64,000 nt of DNA from Leptospira_A soteropolitanensis (lineage in GTDB: Bacteria; Spirochaetota; Leptospiria; Leptospirales; Leptospiraceae): assembly GCF_026151335.1 (NCBI RefSeq), contig NZ_JAMQPP010000001.1; one strand, given 5' to 3'. The notes beneath the pieces were generated by a model. It worked only from the letters and a program-made list of their open reading frames with translations, ran no database searches and was not told the DNA's origin. Shown piece after piece: positions 8,112 to 17,549 of the stretch (position 1 is its first letter; each line of letters begins with the position of its first letter). The translations under genes and the position numbers were made by a program.

Positions 8112-8738
8112 TCAAAGGAAGGAGGAAAAATATACAAATAAGAGATTTTGTAGTTCAGAGAGGAGCGCCTTTTTTTCCGCCGGTTTTCCCTTTCTTTGCG
8201 CAATTTTAACTACTGAATCGACAGTTTCCACAATCATTAGAGAACTATAGTAAGCCCTTTTTTTATCCACCTTGGGAAACAAATAAAGAATTACTTTTTC
8301 CGCTAAGGATTTTGCAAAGCGTTCATTACTTTCAATATCTAGTTTTAACAACGCTTGGTTTGTATATAGAATTGAATTGATCAAACGATAACCTTTTACT
8401 TCATTTAACGTCCGTTCAAAGGAGTGTAGGGTAAAATCAATGAATTCAGGTGTGAATTTTTTTCTTTTTTTAAGTTCTTCATCAAGAAGTTTGAAAAAAA
8501 AGTCATGAAGCATAAAATAACAAGATTCCGCATGGGAATAAATAATAGATTCTTTGTTTGGAAAAAATTGGTAAATAGAACCGACAGGTATCCCACTTCT
8601 TTCTGCAATCAAATCCGTTGTTAAATCATCATACCCAACCTCACCTAACAAACCGATTGTTGTATCAATAATTTTTTGGTATCTTTCCTTGGATCGTTTT
8701 TGTTGGGGAATTTTCCTTGGATTTAATTTTATATTCAT
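8112..8738 (-). CDS. TetR/AcrR family transcriptional regulator
   Basis: 208 residues. The N-terminal helix-turn-helix (about 20-65) has the TetR pattern TTDLIAERSGIPVGSIYQFFPNK, and the rest is a helical ligand-binding domain without an obvious family. It is the last gene of the tolC-macA-macB operon, and its ATG overlaps the macB stop by 4 nt, so it is translationally coupled to the pump. The usual role in such a place is feedback repression of the efflux operon in response to a pump substrate. This is inferred from position. No operator was identified with certainty in front of tolC. Confidence 0.88.
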   Translation of the reverse strand: MNIKLNPRKIPQQKRSKERYQKIIDTTIGLLGEVGYDDLTTDLIAERSGIPVGSIYQFFPNKESIIYSHAESCYFMLHDFFFKLLDEELKKRKKFTPEFIDFTLHSFERTLNEVKGYRLINSILYTNQALLKLDIESNERFAKSLAEKVILYLFPKVDKKRAYYSSLMIVETVDSVVKIAQRKGKPAEKKALLSELQNLLFVYFSSFL

Positions 8739-10681
8739 TCTGATCTTAAGGCAACAATGGGACTCAATTTTGCTGCGTATTCAGAAGGCCACCAGCCAAA
8801 AAGAATTCCAATCGATATGGAAAATATGAAAGCAAATCCAATAGAAGGAAAGGATAAAACAATAGTCCAGCCAAAGTATTCTTGCAAAAACAAAACCGAC
8901 AATACTCCAAAAACCAGTCCAACAATTCCTCCTGTCAAACTTGTCAAAGTGGATTCAATTAAAAACTGCATACGAATGTCTGACTCTCTTGCACCAAGAG
9001 CCTTCCTAAGACCAATTTCTTTTGTTCGTTCCTTCACTGAAACCAACATAATGTTCATAATTCCAATCCCACCGACTACAAGAGAAACGGTCGCAAGGGC
9101 AATGAGTAAGGTTGTCATCGTTTGATTTGTTTCAGAGACTGCGGATTGGATATCAGCCATGTTCATCACTTGATAAATATTACCCATTGATTCGCTCGTT
9201 CCATGTCTTTCATGTAAAAAACGTTTTAAGGAAGTTGTGAATTCTTCTGAAGATTCCGTTTTTTCTAATTCCATTTCTAAACTGTCGACAGCATCTTTGT
9301 TTAACAACCTTCGCATTGCTGTATTCAAGGGCATAAGAATTACATCGTCTTGGTCACGAAATCCAGCACTTCCTTTTTCAGGTAAAAGGCCAATCACACG
9401 AAATAGAATTCGGTTTACTTTCAAATAAGTTCCTACAGGATTTTTTCCTTCATACAATTCTTTAACTACTGTATTTCCCACAAGACAAACTAAGGCTCTT
9501 TTTTGATTTTCCTCTTCGGTAAAAAACCTTCCTTCCAATGGTTCTAAATTTCGAAGAGATTCATAGTTAGGACTGGCACCAGTGATATAACTATTCCAAT
9601 TTCGATTTCCAAAAACAAGTTGTCCTCTTCCGTTTACAACAGCGGAGATTTGTTTTACTTCAGGAAATTTTTTCGACACAGCTTCTACATCAAATACATC
9701 CAGTCGATTGACAGTACCGGCTTCTAGAGAAACTCCTCCGCTACGCATTCCACCAGTTCTAACAATGACTAAATTAGCGCCTAACGAAGAAAACTGTTCC
9801 TCTACTGATTTTTTTGCCCCTTCTCCAAGTGCCATTACCGAGATAACACAAACAACACCAAATAGAATTCCAAGAGCAGACAAAAATGTTCGCAAACGAT
9901 TTGATGATAATGAAAACAAAGATTGTAAAAAAATTCCTTGGAAAAGAGGCCACCCGGTTTTCCGTTTCAAATTTGTTTTAGGAAACGAAACTAAATCTTT
10001 TTTTTTCTTTTTCCCTTCGTCCGATACAATCTTACCGTCACTGACATGAATGATACGATCGCAAAACTCCGCCATTTCTGGTTCATGTGTTACCATCACA
10101 ATGGTTTTTCCTTCTTTATGAAGGCGTTGTAATTCCAACATGATTTCAATTTTACTTTTTGAATCTAAGTTTCCTGTGGGTTCGTCAGCAAATATAATTG
10201 GCGGATCAACAAGAAGAGCTCGAGCGATGGCTACCCTTTGTTGTTGGCCACCAGAAAGTTCATTTGGAGTATGGAACAATCTACTTTCCAAACCTACTTT
10301 TCTCAGTTGTTCTTCGGCTCTTTTTACTGTTTGATCCACATTTGTATACAATGAAGGGAGACTTACGTTTTGGGTTGCATTTGATTTTGCTAACAAATGG
10401 AATTGTTGGAATACAAAACCAATCATACTTCCTCGAACGTCGGACAAAACATCGGAAGATTCTCCGCTGACTTCTCGACCAAACAAACGATAGGTGCCCG
10501 AATCAACATGATCAAGTAATCCCATCACTTGTAAAAGTGTTGATTTTCCTGAACCCGAAGGTCCCATGATCGCAACAAATTCACCTTGGGTAATTTCTAA
10601 ATGAATACCAGAAAGTACAGGGAACTTTGAATTTCCAACCGTATATGATTTATTTAAATTTTGAATTTCAATTGCTAACAA
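8735..10681 (-). CDS. macB: MacB-type ABC transporter (ATPase fused to permease)
   Basis: 648 residues. The N-terminal ATPase (about 1-225) has Walker A GPSGSGKST, the signature LSGGQQQRVAIARA and Walker B IIFADEPTGNLD. A membrane helix near 265-290 leads into a periplasmic MacB core domain (about 290-500), followed by three FtsX-type membrane helices. This is the fused architecture of MacB, which works with a MacA-type adaptor and TolC to expel macrolides, peptides, lipids or other compounds from the periplasm. The adaptor gene lies 3 nt upstream and the outer-membrane factor before it, so a complete tripartite pump is encoded. The substrate cannot be told from the sequence. Confidence 0.92.
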   Translation of the reverse strand: MLAIEIQNLNKSYTVGNSKFPVLSGIHLEITQGEFVAIMGPSGSGKSTLLQVMGLLDHVDSGTYRLFGREVSGESSDVLSDVRGSMIGFVFQQFHLLAKSNATQNVSLPSLYTNVDQTVKRAEEQLRKVGLESRLFHTPNELSGGQQQRVAIARALLVDPPIIFADEPTGNLDSKSKIEIMLELQRLHKEGKTIVMVTHEPEMAEFCDRIIHVSDGKIVSDEGKKKKKDLVSFPKTNLKRKTGWPLFQGIFLQSLFSLSSNRLRTFLSALGILFGVVCVISVMALGEGAKKSVEEQFSSLGANLVIVRTGGMRSGGVSLEAGTVNRLDVFDVEAVSKKFPEVKQISAVVNGRGQLVFGNRNWNSYITGASPNYESLRNLEPLEGRFFTEEENQKRALVCLVGNTVVKELYEGKNPVGTYLKVNRILFRVIGLLPEKGSAGFRDQDDVILMPLNTAMRRLLNKDAVDSLEMELEKTESSEEFTTSLKRFLHERHGTSESMGNIYQVMNMADIQSAVSETNQTMTTLLIALATVSLVVGGIGIMNIMLVSVKERTKEIGLRKALGARESDIRMQFLIESTLTSLTGGIVGLVFGVLSVLFLQEYFGWTIVLSFPSIGFAFIFSISIGILFGWWPSEYAAKLSPIVALRSE

Positions 10682-10684
10682 TAG

Positions 10685-11632
10685 TTATCTCTTCGGCATT
10701 TTGGGTGAAGAAAATGGTCCGTTGCTGCCTGCCTTTTTTTCTTCCTGAATTTTTTTCTTTCGATACACCACTTCGTTTTCTTCTAATCCTGAGAGAATAA
10801 CAGTATTTTGGTCATCACTCATTCCAATGCTAACAGAGGTTTCAACTAACTCTCCCTCTAGTTTTTTTAATACGATTCCTTTTTTAGAATTTCCTTTTAC
10901 ATATTCATTTGCAAGAAGCAAAACATCTCTTTCTTCTGAAACTATAAAGTCAATCGTTATTGACATTCCACTCCTTAGATATTCAGGAATGGATTTTAAT
11001 TCTAAATCAACATTGTACATAGTTACATTATTTTCTGTGACGGCTTCATATCCAATATGTGTCACCTTTGCTTGGATGGCGGCATCCGAATAAGAATCTA
11101 CAGTAATATTTGCTATTTGGCCTATCTTTATTTTTGAAAGATCTGTTTCGTCCACTTTTGCCTGGATCATCAAATTATCTGAAAGAACATAAAGAATATC
11201 TTGTTGGGTCACCGTTTGCCCAGGACTAATGTTGGATGCGATCACCAAACCACGTAATGGCGAAATCACTGGAGTTGGTTTATAAAAATCTTCCCATTTT
11301 TTGAGTTCTTCTTCCCCTTTGGCCCTAGCCGCGTCTATTAAAGCGGCTCTTTCCGTTGAACTCATCCAAGCGATGATTTTACCTCGTGCTACATGATTTC
11401 CTTCATTTACTAAAATGGATTCCACGCGTCCTGCAATCGGTGGTTTGATCTCCAATCGATTTTTGGGGATGGCTGTGCCTGTTGCCCTCACAGTAACAAT
11501 CAAATCTCCTCGAAACACTTTAGAAGATTCTAGTTTCGTGTTTGGTTTTGATTTCCCAAATCCAAAAAAATATAGGGAGAGTGAAATGATCACTAATGCG
11601 ACTGCTATCAAAACAAATTTAATCTTCATCAA
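10685..11632 (-). CDS. macA: MacA/HlyD-type periplasmic adaptor protein
   Basis: 315 residues. An N-terminal membrane anchor (about 5-25) is followed by a lipoyl/barrel-sandwich region containing GRVESILVNEGNHVARG and a second half with PLRGLVIASNISPGQTV, the two halves being typical of membrane-fusion proteins. A beta-barrel and membrane-proximal region follow, with a Lys/Pro-rich tail. The helical hairpin between the two lipoyl halves is short (about 35 residues). It would bridge the MacB permease and the TolC-like channel encoded on either side. It overlaps the tolC gene by 14 nt and precedes macB by 3 nt, so the three form one operon. Confidence 0.88.
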   Translation of the reverse strand: MMKIKFVLIAVALVIISLSLYFFGFGKSKPNTKLESSKVFRGDLIVTVRATGTAIPKNRLEIKPPIAGRVESILVNEGNHVARGKIIAWMSSTERAALIDAARAKGEEELKKWEDFYKPTPVISPLRGLVIASNISPGQTVTQQDILYVLSDNLMIQAKVDETDLSKIKIGQIANITVDSYSDAAIQAKVTHIGYEAVTENNVTMYNVDLELKSIPEYLRSGMSITIDFIVSEERDVLLLANEYVKGNSKKGIVLKKLEGELVETSVSIGMSDDQNTVILSGLEENEVVYRKKKIQEEKKAGSNGPFSSPKMPKR

Positions 11633-12971
11633 AACACTTTCCTAAATTTCTCAAATATGTAGCTTCCGCCAATCCCAAATCACGTTTTCCTATCAATAGA
11701 TTTTTTTCTCGATTGATCAAATCGTTTTCGATGATGTCCCAATTTTCAAAACTAATCAGTCCATTCGAATATTGGGATCTTGCGATCATGGCACGTATCT
11801 CAGAGGCTTTATAAAATTCTGTCAATACTATCAGTTGCTCTGATGCATTTTTAAAATTAAAATGCGATTGTTCTAAGGAAAATGCTAGGGTATTTTTTTT
11901 GGCATCTCTTGTATGAATGGATTTTTCATATTCCGATTTCGCAATTTTAACATTATAATAATCCCTTCCACCATTAAACAATGGATAGGTTAAGTTTAAT
12001 CCAAAACTGTAGTTTCTTGGTTTTGGAAACCATACATCATCTTGTCTTGTGACAGTAGCACTTAAATTCAAATCAGGATAGAACCCAGCTTCTGCCACAC
12101 CGATGTTTGCCTGAGCAGCGCGCACTTTAGATTGTTCTGCCATAATAGAAGGATGAGACTCGAGTAAAGATTCCTTCTCTTTTTCCGAAAACTTTTTTTC
12201 CAAAACAGGCTCATAAACAAATTCTGAATTGATATTTATATCCAATCGATTGGATATCACTCTCTCCACTTCATTCACATTACTTTCAAATAATCGAAAT
12301 GCAGAAGATACTTCAAATTCGGATTGTTTTACAAAAGATTCACTGAGTAAAAAACTTCCCTTATGTTCCCGACCCACTTCATAACGTAGTTTTACCAAAT
12401 CACGATTTTTTGTACGTCGTTCTTTTATTTTTTCTGAGAGTTGATGTAATTCTTTGGCATACAACATTTGCACATAACCAGACTTTAATTCAAAACAAAC
12501 CTTTAATCTTGAATCATGTAATGTCTGTTTTGCTGCATGCAATAAAGCTTCCGTTTTTTCAATTCCACTTTTATCTTTAAAACCAGCAAAAAGATTTTGG
12601 TTTGTACTCAGTCCCATCGAATAACGATTGATTGCCGTTGGCCTCGATTCTCCTGAACTTGTTTGTTGGTTTGTGTTAGATCCAGTTCCAGAAGATCCAT
12701 TGATCAAAGGATCATTCACAGTACCTGATCCACTAAAATTGGCAGAGGATTGCCTTGCCGAAGCCAAAACATTAACCGTTGGTAAATAGGCCGCATAACT
12801 TTTTTCGTTCTCAAAAAAAGCTTTATCGTAATCAGCCTTTGCCGATAAAAATTCAGGATTGGATTGTAAGGCTGTTTGCCAAAGTTCCTTAATGACAATG
12901 GGTTTTGCTAGAAGGTTTGTGACCGAACCCATCATTACAAAAACAATCAATAGAATACTACTAAACTTCAC
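11619..12971 (-). CDS. TolC-family outer membrane efflux protein
   Basis: 450 residues. A signal peptide (about 1-22, ending near LLAKP) precedes two outer-membrane-efflux-protein repeats rich in long helices. The alternation of coiled segments such as ESHPSIMAEQSKVRAAQANIG with short strands is typical of TolC. A Ser/Asn/Gly-rich insertion (about 70-110) probably forms an extracellular loop. It starts with GTG; an AGG lies 11 nt upstream. It is first gene of the tripartite efflux operon and would provide the outer-membrane exit duct. Confidence 0.88.
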   Translation of the reverse strand: MKFSSILLIVFVMMGSVTNLLAKPIVIKELWQTALQSNPEFLSAKADYDKAFFENEKSYAAYLPTVNVLASARQSSANFSGSGTVNDPLINGSSGTGSNTNQQTSSGESRPTAINRYSMGLSTNQNLFAGFKDKSGIEKTEALLHAAKQTLHDSRLKVCFELKSGYVQMLYAKELHQLSEKIKERRTKNRDLVKLRYEVGREHKGSFLLSESFVKQSEFEVSSAFRLFESNVNEVERVISNRLDININSEFVYEPVLEKKFSEKEKESLLESHPSIMAEQSKVRAAQANIGVAEAGFYPDLNLSATVTRQDDVWFPKPRNYSFGLNLTYPLFNGGRDYYNVKIAKSEYEKSIHTRDAKKNTLAFSLEQSHFNFKNASEQLIVLTEFYKASEIRAMIARSQYSNGLISFENWDIIENDLINREKNLLIGKRDLGLAEATYLRNLGKCFDED

Positions 12972-13123
12972 TATATACGAAACCTACGTTTAGAAGAAAA
13001 AGTTCCCAATAAATTGATTTTTTTAAAAATATTACCAAATCCCCGTACTACCTCCACCAGTCAAATTGGGAACGCCTTTTCTTGAATGAAAATGGGAATA
13101 ATAAAAAGAAGAGAAAAAACCAA

Positions 13124-13162
13124 TATTCTCTGCATACAGGAATATTGGTTTTAAAACTAGTA
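13124..13162 (-). terminator. Rho-independent terminator after the SulP gene
   Basis: A perfect 13-bp inverted repeat (13126-13138 and 13150-13162) with an 11-nt loop is followed on the minus strand by a run of six T. It lies about 20 nt past the stop of the SulP gene and ends that operon before the efflux operon begins. Read on the plus strand the hairpin would not be followed by a comparable T run. Confidence 0.8.
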
Positions 13163-13183
13163 GTTACAAGAATTTTTTGTTTC

Positions 13184-14794
13184 TTACTTGTGGATTCGCG
13201 TGGCTCCATAGTAAGCAGAAATCGGTTTTAAATCTTCAAAACCGATTAGGTTGACTTGCCCACCTCTTAATTCATAGTCTCGTTTGAAACTTTGCAAAAA
13301 CTCAATGGCTGAGAATCCAATCATTTTCACATTTTTATCAAATTTCAAATCCACTCTTTCACCAGGGACGAGTTTTCTAAGTAAAAGTTTCAATGAAATC
13401 ATATTGGAGAATAATAAGGCATGTTTTACATCTAACACATGTATTTTATTTTCTGATTTCACAGTGATGTCTGCAACAAAGATATAACGAAGCGGAACCC
13501 CAAAATAGATTTGAATTAAAATCGCAGTAACAATTCCACAAAAAACACCAACTAACAAATCCTCAACAATCGTTAGAACTACAGTGACTGTAAAAATAAC
13601 AATTTGATCCCAACCTTTGTCGTATGTTTCTTTAAAAACATGGGGAGAAGCCAACCGAAACCCCACCATAATCAAAATACCTGCAAGTGAAGCTAGAGGG
13701 ATCCGGTGGATGAGTCCCGGTAAAAGTAAGATAAAAAATAACAAAAACAAACCATGAAAAAAATTGGACCAACGAGTTTTAGCACCATTCTCCATATTGG
13801 CAGAAGACCGGACTACCTCAGCAATGATTGGTAATCCACCAATCCAACCTAAAAGAAAGTTTCCTGCTCCTTTGGCCACCAACTCACGATCCATATTGGA
13901 TTTTCGTCGGTAAGGATCCGTATTATCAACAGCCGTTGCAGTTAACAAAGATTCAATGCTTGCGATGAGTGCAATGGTAATGACCATCACCCAAAACACT
14001 CCATCTTTCCATCGCGAAAAATCAGGGAAAGTAATCCCATCATAAATATGATCGGGCAAATTTACTAATTTTTCCGGTCCAATTTTATAAGTCTGATCGA
14101 GTAATGTATAAGAATGTTCATCTGCTAAATCAAAAATGATACCCAAACCAATTCCAACTAACACTGCAACAAGTGGTGCTGGCAATTTTTTAAATAACTG
14201 GTTTTTGACCTTAGAAAGGATAGCAATGATCAATATGGCAGAGATTCCTATAATAGCTACCTCTGGATTCACAAAAGAAAAACTAAATGGTATTTCTAAA
14301 AGCAATCCTCCGATTGTTTTTGCTTTAGGGGTAATTCCAAGAGCTACATAAAACTGTTTAGAAATAATAATGATTCCAATGGCCGCCATCATCCCATGAA
14401 CGACGGAGATCGGAAAATATACGGTTAAATTACCCGCCTTCACAAGTCCTAAAACTACCTGGATAGCACCTGCAATCACAATGGCCGCAAGTGTCAGTTC
14501 AAATCCAAGTTTTGGATCCCCACCTCCAAGAACCATAATCGAATTCAAAACCACTGCTATGAGTCCAGCAGCAGGACCATTGATTGTTAAATGGGATCCA
14601 CTTAGTAAGGACGCAATGATCCCACCTACAATACCGGAAAAGATTCCTGCCATCGGAGGAGCACCAGATGCTAGCGAAATTCCCAAACAAAGTGGCAAAG
14701 CAATCAAAAACACGATAAAACCGGACACAATGTCCGATTTCCAATTTTCCTTTAATCCCGGTAACCAATCTTTTGGTTTATTTTCGTTGTTCAT
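13184..14794 (-). CDS. SulP-family anion transporter, probably bicarbonate
   Basis: About 536 residues with 10-12 membrane segments and a C-terminal STAS-like domain (about 435-530). The SulP signature is clear (VFLIALPLCLGISLASGAPP, then INGPAAGL). This sub-type is often found beside or fused to carbonic anhydrase and is commonly annotated as a bicarbonate carrier, which fits the divergent SbtA-like gene nearby. Sulfate is the alternative. I placed the start at the ATG at 14794 because GAGAGG lies 9 nt upstream. An ATG at 14803 is too close to that site. The gene lies 18 nt after the AraC-type regulator on the same strand and is followed by a strong terminator. Confidence 0.85.
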   Translation of the reverse strand: MNNENKPKDWLPGLKENWKSDIVSGFIVFLIALPLCLGISLASGAPPMAGIFSGIVGGIIASLLSGSHLTINGPAAGLIAVVLNSIMVLGGGDPKLGFELTLAAIVIAGAIQVVLGLVKAGNLTVYFPISVVHGMMAAIGIIIISKQFYVALGITPKAKTIGGLLLEIPFSFSFVNPEVAIIGISAILIIAILSKVKNQLFKKLPAPLVAVLVGIGLGIIFDLADEHSYTLLDQTYKIGPEKLVNLPDHIYDGITFPDFSRWKDGVFWVMVITIALIASIESLLTATAVDNTDPYRRKSNMDRELVAKGAGNFLLGWIGGLPIIAEVVRSSANMENGAKTRWSNFFHGLFLLFFILLLPGLIHRIPLASLAGILIMVGFRLASPHVFKETYDKGWDQIVIFTVTVVLTIVEDLLVGVFCGIVTAILIQIYFGVPLRYIFVADITVKSENKIHVLDVKHALLFSNMISLKLLLRKLVPGERVDLKFDKNVKMIGFSAIEFLQSFKRDYELRGGQVNLIGFEDLKPISAYYGATRIHK

Positions 14795-14812
14795 AGCGAA
14801 CATCCTCTCAAT

Positions 14813-16381
14813 CTAACTATCTTTATTTAAATGGCCTTTTGTTTTTCGAAATTGATTCGGGTTCACCCCGGATTGTTTTTTAAATTCCAGATAAAAAGCA
14901 GACCGAGATCCGAATCCAGAAAGTCTACCAACTTCTGCAATATTGAGTTCTGGTTTCTCATTCAGCAAAACCATAGCTTCTTTGATTCGATACTGGTTTA
15001 ACAGAGAAGGAAAATTGAAGTTATATTCTGAATTGATTAGTTCGCTGAGTTGGTGGTAAGAAAGACCCATTTTAGAAGCAATTAGTTCTTCATTACAATT
15101 TGGATCTAGATATACTTTTTCATCACCTAACAATAACTCTAATTTGTTACGAAATTCTGTTTTATCTAATTTTGTTGTTAACGATCTGTATCTTGTCTTT
15201 GATTTGTCCTTTTTCTCGTAATTCCGTAAAAATAAAAAAGATCCTGCAGTTAAAAATGGAAGATAAAACACAGATGCATAAATGAAAAATGGCTGATACG
15301 GATAAAAATCAAAATGAAACAATGTCTTTAAAAAGACAGAAAAAAGAAAAAAGAACCAACCGAATACATATGCTCTATCTTCACTTTCTTGTTTTGATAA
15401 CAATGTTTCATGAGTTTTATATAAATGATAAGCAGCAGTTCCAAAGATTGATAGAACTAGAAAAATTCTAAATTCATACACCCTTGGAAAAAGTGGTACA
15501 AGCAAATACAAAAATCCAGCAACCCCTGAAATCCAAAACCGAAAGTTCTTAGAAAGTCGATTGCCGATAAACTGGTCGAAGGTTGCCAAGTAAACGAAGA
15601 ATACAAAATGGTTAATGGATAAAAAAAGATAATAGGAATGCCTAACTAAGTTATTCGTATTTCCAAATACCGATGCAAACTCCTTCCCATGAACCGAATA
15701 CACAAGAAGGAAAAACATAAGAAAATGGATTAGGATCGAAAGATAAACCCTCTCCTTGGATTTAAAATATTCAGAGAACGCCCATCCAAAAGAAACAATC
15801 CCAACCATTGAGAAAAACAAAAATGTCAAAAACCGGAACAGGACAATAGATCGGTAACCTGATTGAGACACCGTACGGATCGGGAAGTTTAAATCTTCGT
15901 TAGAAATTAAATATACAAAAAAGTAACGACTTTCTTTTGGTAGAAGTGTCACATTAAAATGCGGAAATGGGGATAAGATTCCCAACCAATCTTCCCAAAC
16001 ATACCCGCTATAGGAATCGATCACATTTCCTTCGGGTCCCTCAGAACAAAGTTCCACAAAAGGTATGTTAATCCATTGGATTAACACACTGAATTGACTG
16101 TCCATTTCAAGATCATTGGTCAACTGAAATCTGACCCACTGGCCTCCCTCTTCTCGTTTGCCCCGCATCGCATCCGCGCTGCGGTTGTCGATCCAGACCC
16201 TATTTCGCAAAGATTGAATCGATTCGTGGCTACAGTTCTTCGGAATTTCTGTCTTTTGGGGTACCAAAAATTGGACATCACGGCTGATGTTTCGCCCATA
16301 GAAACTTTCAGGTTTCCACAAACACCCATCCAATCCGGCAAAGATCGCCAATAGGAGAGTGATTCGGACCATTTGTTTCAT
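14813..16381 (-). CDS. AraC-type regulator with 7TM-DISM membrane sensor
   Basis: About 522 residues. An N-terminal hydrophobic segment ends in a Cys (GLDGC), then comes a periplasmic beta-rich domain (about 35-175) resembling 7TMR-DISMED2, seven hydrophobic segments (about 180-385), and a C-terminal AraC helix-turn-helix (about 420-520) with SYHQLSELINSEYNFNFPSLL and FGSRSAFYLEFKKQSGVNPNQFR. The protein could sense an extracellular ligand and bind DNA directly from the membrane. It precedes the SulP gene and diverges from the SbtA-like gene, so it probably controls both directions. The start could also be a GTG three codons upstream (16390). Confidence 0.83.
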   Translation of the reverse strand: MKQMVRITLLLAIFAGLDGCLWKPESFYGRNISRDVQFLVPQKTEIPKNCSHESIQSLRNRVWIDNRSADAMRGKREEGGQWVRFQLTNDLEMDSQFSVLIQWINIPFVELCSEGPEGNVIDSYSGYVWEDWLGILSPFPHFNVTLLPKESRYFFVYLISNEDLNFPIRTVSQSGYRSIVLFRFLTFLFFSMVGIVSFGWAFSEYFKSKERVYLSILIHFLMFFLLVYSVHGKEFASVFGNTNNLVRHSYYLFLSINHFVFFVYLATFDQFIGNRLSKNFRFWISGVAGFLYLLVPLFPRVYEFRIFLVLSIFGTAAYHLYKTHETLLSKQESEDRAYVFGWFFFLFSVFLKTLFHFDFYPYQPFFIYASVFYLPFLTAGSFLFLRNYEKKDKSKTRYRSLTTKLDKTEFRNKLELLLGDEKVYLDPNCNEELIASKMGLSYHQLSELINSEYNFNFPSLLNQYRIKEAMVLLNEKPELNIAEVGRLSGFGSRSAFYLEFKKQSGVNPNQFRKTKGHLNKDS

Positions 16382-16457
16382 CTGAATCACCAGTTTTCGC
16401 GAAATCTATGCCTAAGAAAGCGATTTCGAAGTTTGGATAAATTTGAAATGGATTATT

Positions 16458-16487
16458 TTTTGTCCAATTTTATGATTTTGGACAAAA
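16458..16487. promoter_or_regulatory. Palindrome in the AraC-type/SbtA-like divergent intergenic region
   Basis: A perfect inverted repeat, TTTTGTCCAA (16458-16467) and TTGGACAAAA (16478-16487), with a 10-nt A+T-rich centre. The two arms are 20 bp apart centre to centre, so they face the same side of the helix. It lies between the divergent starts at 16381 and 16526 and is the best operator candidate for the locus. Which protein binds it is unknown. Confidence 0.55.
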
Positions 16488-16525
16488 TGCATGTCTAAAA
16501 TGATGACAAACTGAGGGATGAAATT

Positions 16526-17512
16526 ATGGATTTCCACGCAGCACTGAACAACATCTTAAACCCACCGGTACTCTTTTTCTTTTTAGGAATGGGTGTCGTT
16601 TTCTTCAAATCGGATCTAAGGATTACCGAAGGAGTATCTAAATTCCTTTCTTTATATCTTTTATTCTCCATCGGTTTCAAAGGAGGCCATGAATTATTCA
16701 AATCTCCTTTCGCAGAAGAACATCTACTAACACTCATTGCCTGTATGTTTATGGCATGTTTTGTTCCGATTTATTCTTACTTCATTTTTAAAGCGAAGTT
16801 GGATCATGCAAATTCAGCAGCACTAGCAGGTAGTTTTGGATCCATCAGCGCCGTGACCTTTGTTACCGCAGGTGCTTTTTTACATAGTTATGGTTATGAA
16901 TACCAAGGCTTTATCGTAGCAGGAATGGCTCTTATGGAATCACCTGCGATTGTGCTTGCTGTGATTCTAGACCGATTAGGTAAAAAGAAAAACCACGAAA
17001 ACATAAACGAAAAAATCCATTGGAAACAATTACTCCATGAAGCTTTCTTTAGTTCTTCCGTTTATATTTTGATTGGGGCATTAATTGTTGGATATTTGTC
17101 TGGTGAATCCGGTTGGAACACAACAAAACCATTCACAGAAGATATTTTCAAAGGACTACTCGCCTTCTTCTTGTTGGATAAAGGAATCGATGCTGCCAAA
17201 CAAATGCGTGAATTAAAAAAAGTGGGATTTTTCCTCGTGGGTTCGGCTCTCCTCATTATGGTTATCAACGTAGTGATCGCCATTCTGCTAACTAAAATCA
17301 TACAGATGCCTATCGGTGATGCATTAATGTTTGTTGTACTATGTGCATCTGCATCTTATATAGCAGTACCTGCGGCGATGAAAGAATCCATACCAGAAGC
17401 AAATCCAAGTATCTACTTAACCGTTGCCTTATCGATTGTATTCCCAATCAATATCATTATTGGAATTCCTCTCTACTTTTATATCCTAAAAGTAATCACT
17501 GGAGTAAATTAA
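16526..17512 (+). CDS. SbtA-like sodium-dependent bicarbonate transporter
   Basis: 328 residues with about ten membrane helices. The opening region (NPPVLFFFLGMGVVFFKSDL, then SIGFKGGHEL) and the mirrored second half are characteristic of the sodium-dependent bicarbonate permease family (SbtA, formerly DUF897). SbtA takes up bicarbonate with sodium in cyanobacteria. Here it would feed carboxylases in a heterotroph. GAGGG lies 9 nt before the ATG. It is followed by a porin gene and faces a SulP gene, making two candidate bicarbonate carriers in one locus. No small PII-like SbtB gene is seen nearby. Confidence 0.85.
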   Translation: MDFHAALNNILNPPVLFFFLGMGVVFFKSDLRITEGVSKFLSLYLLFSIGFKGGHELFKSPFAEEHLLTLIACMFMACFVPIYSYFIFKAKLDHANSAALAGSFGSISAVTFVTAGAFLHSYGYEYQGFIVAGMALMESPAIVLAVILDRLGKKKNHENINEKIHWKQLLHEAFFSSSVYILIGALIVGYLSGESGWNTTKPFTEDIFKGLLAFFLLDKGIDAAKQMRELKKVGFFLVGSALLIMVINVVIAILLTKIIQMPIGDALMFVVLCASASYIAVPAAMKESIPEANPSIYLTVALSIVFPINIIIGIPLYFYILKVITGVN

Positions 17513-17549
17513 TCAGAGGAAATTTCACAAAAAGAAAAGGAGAAATATC

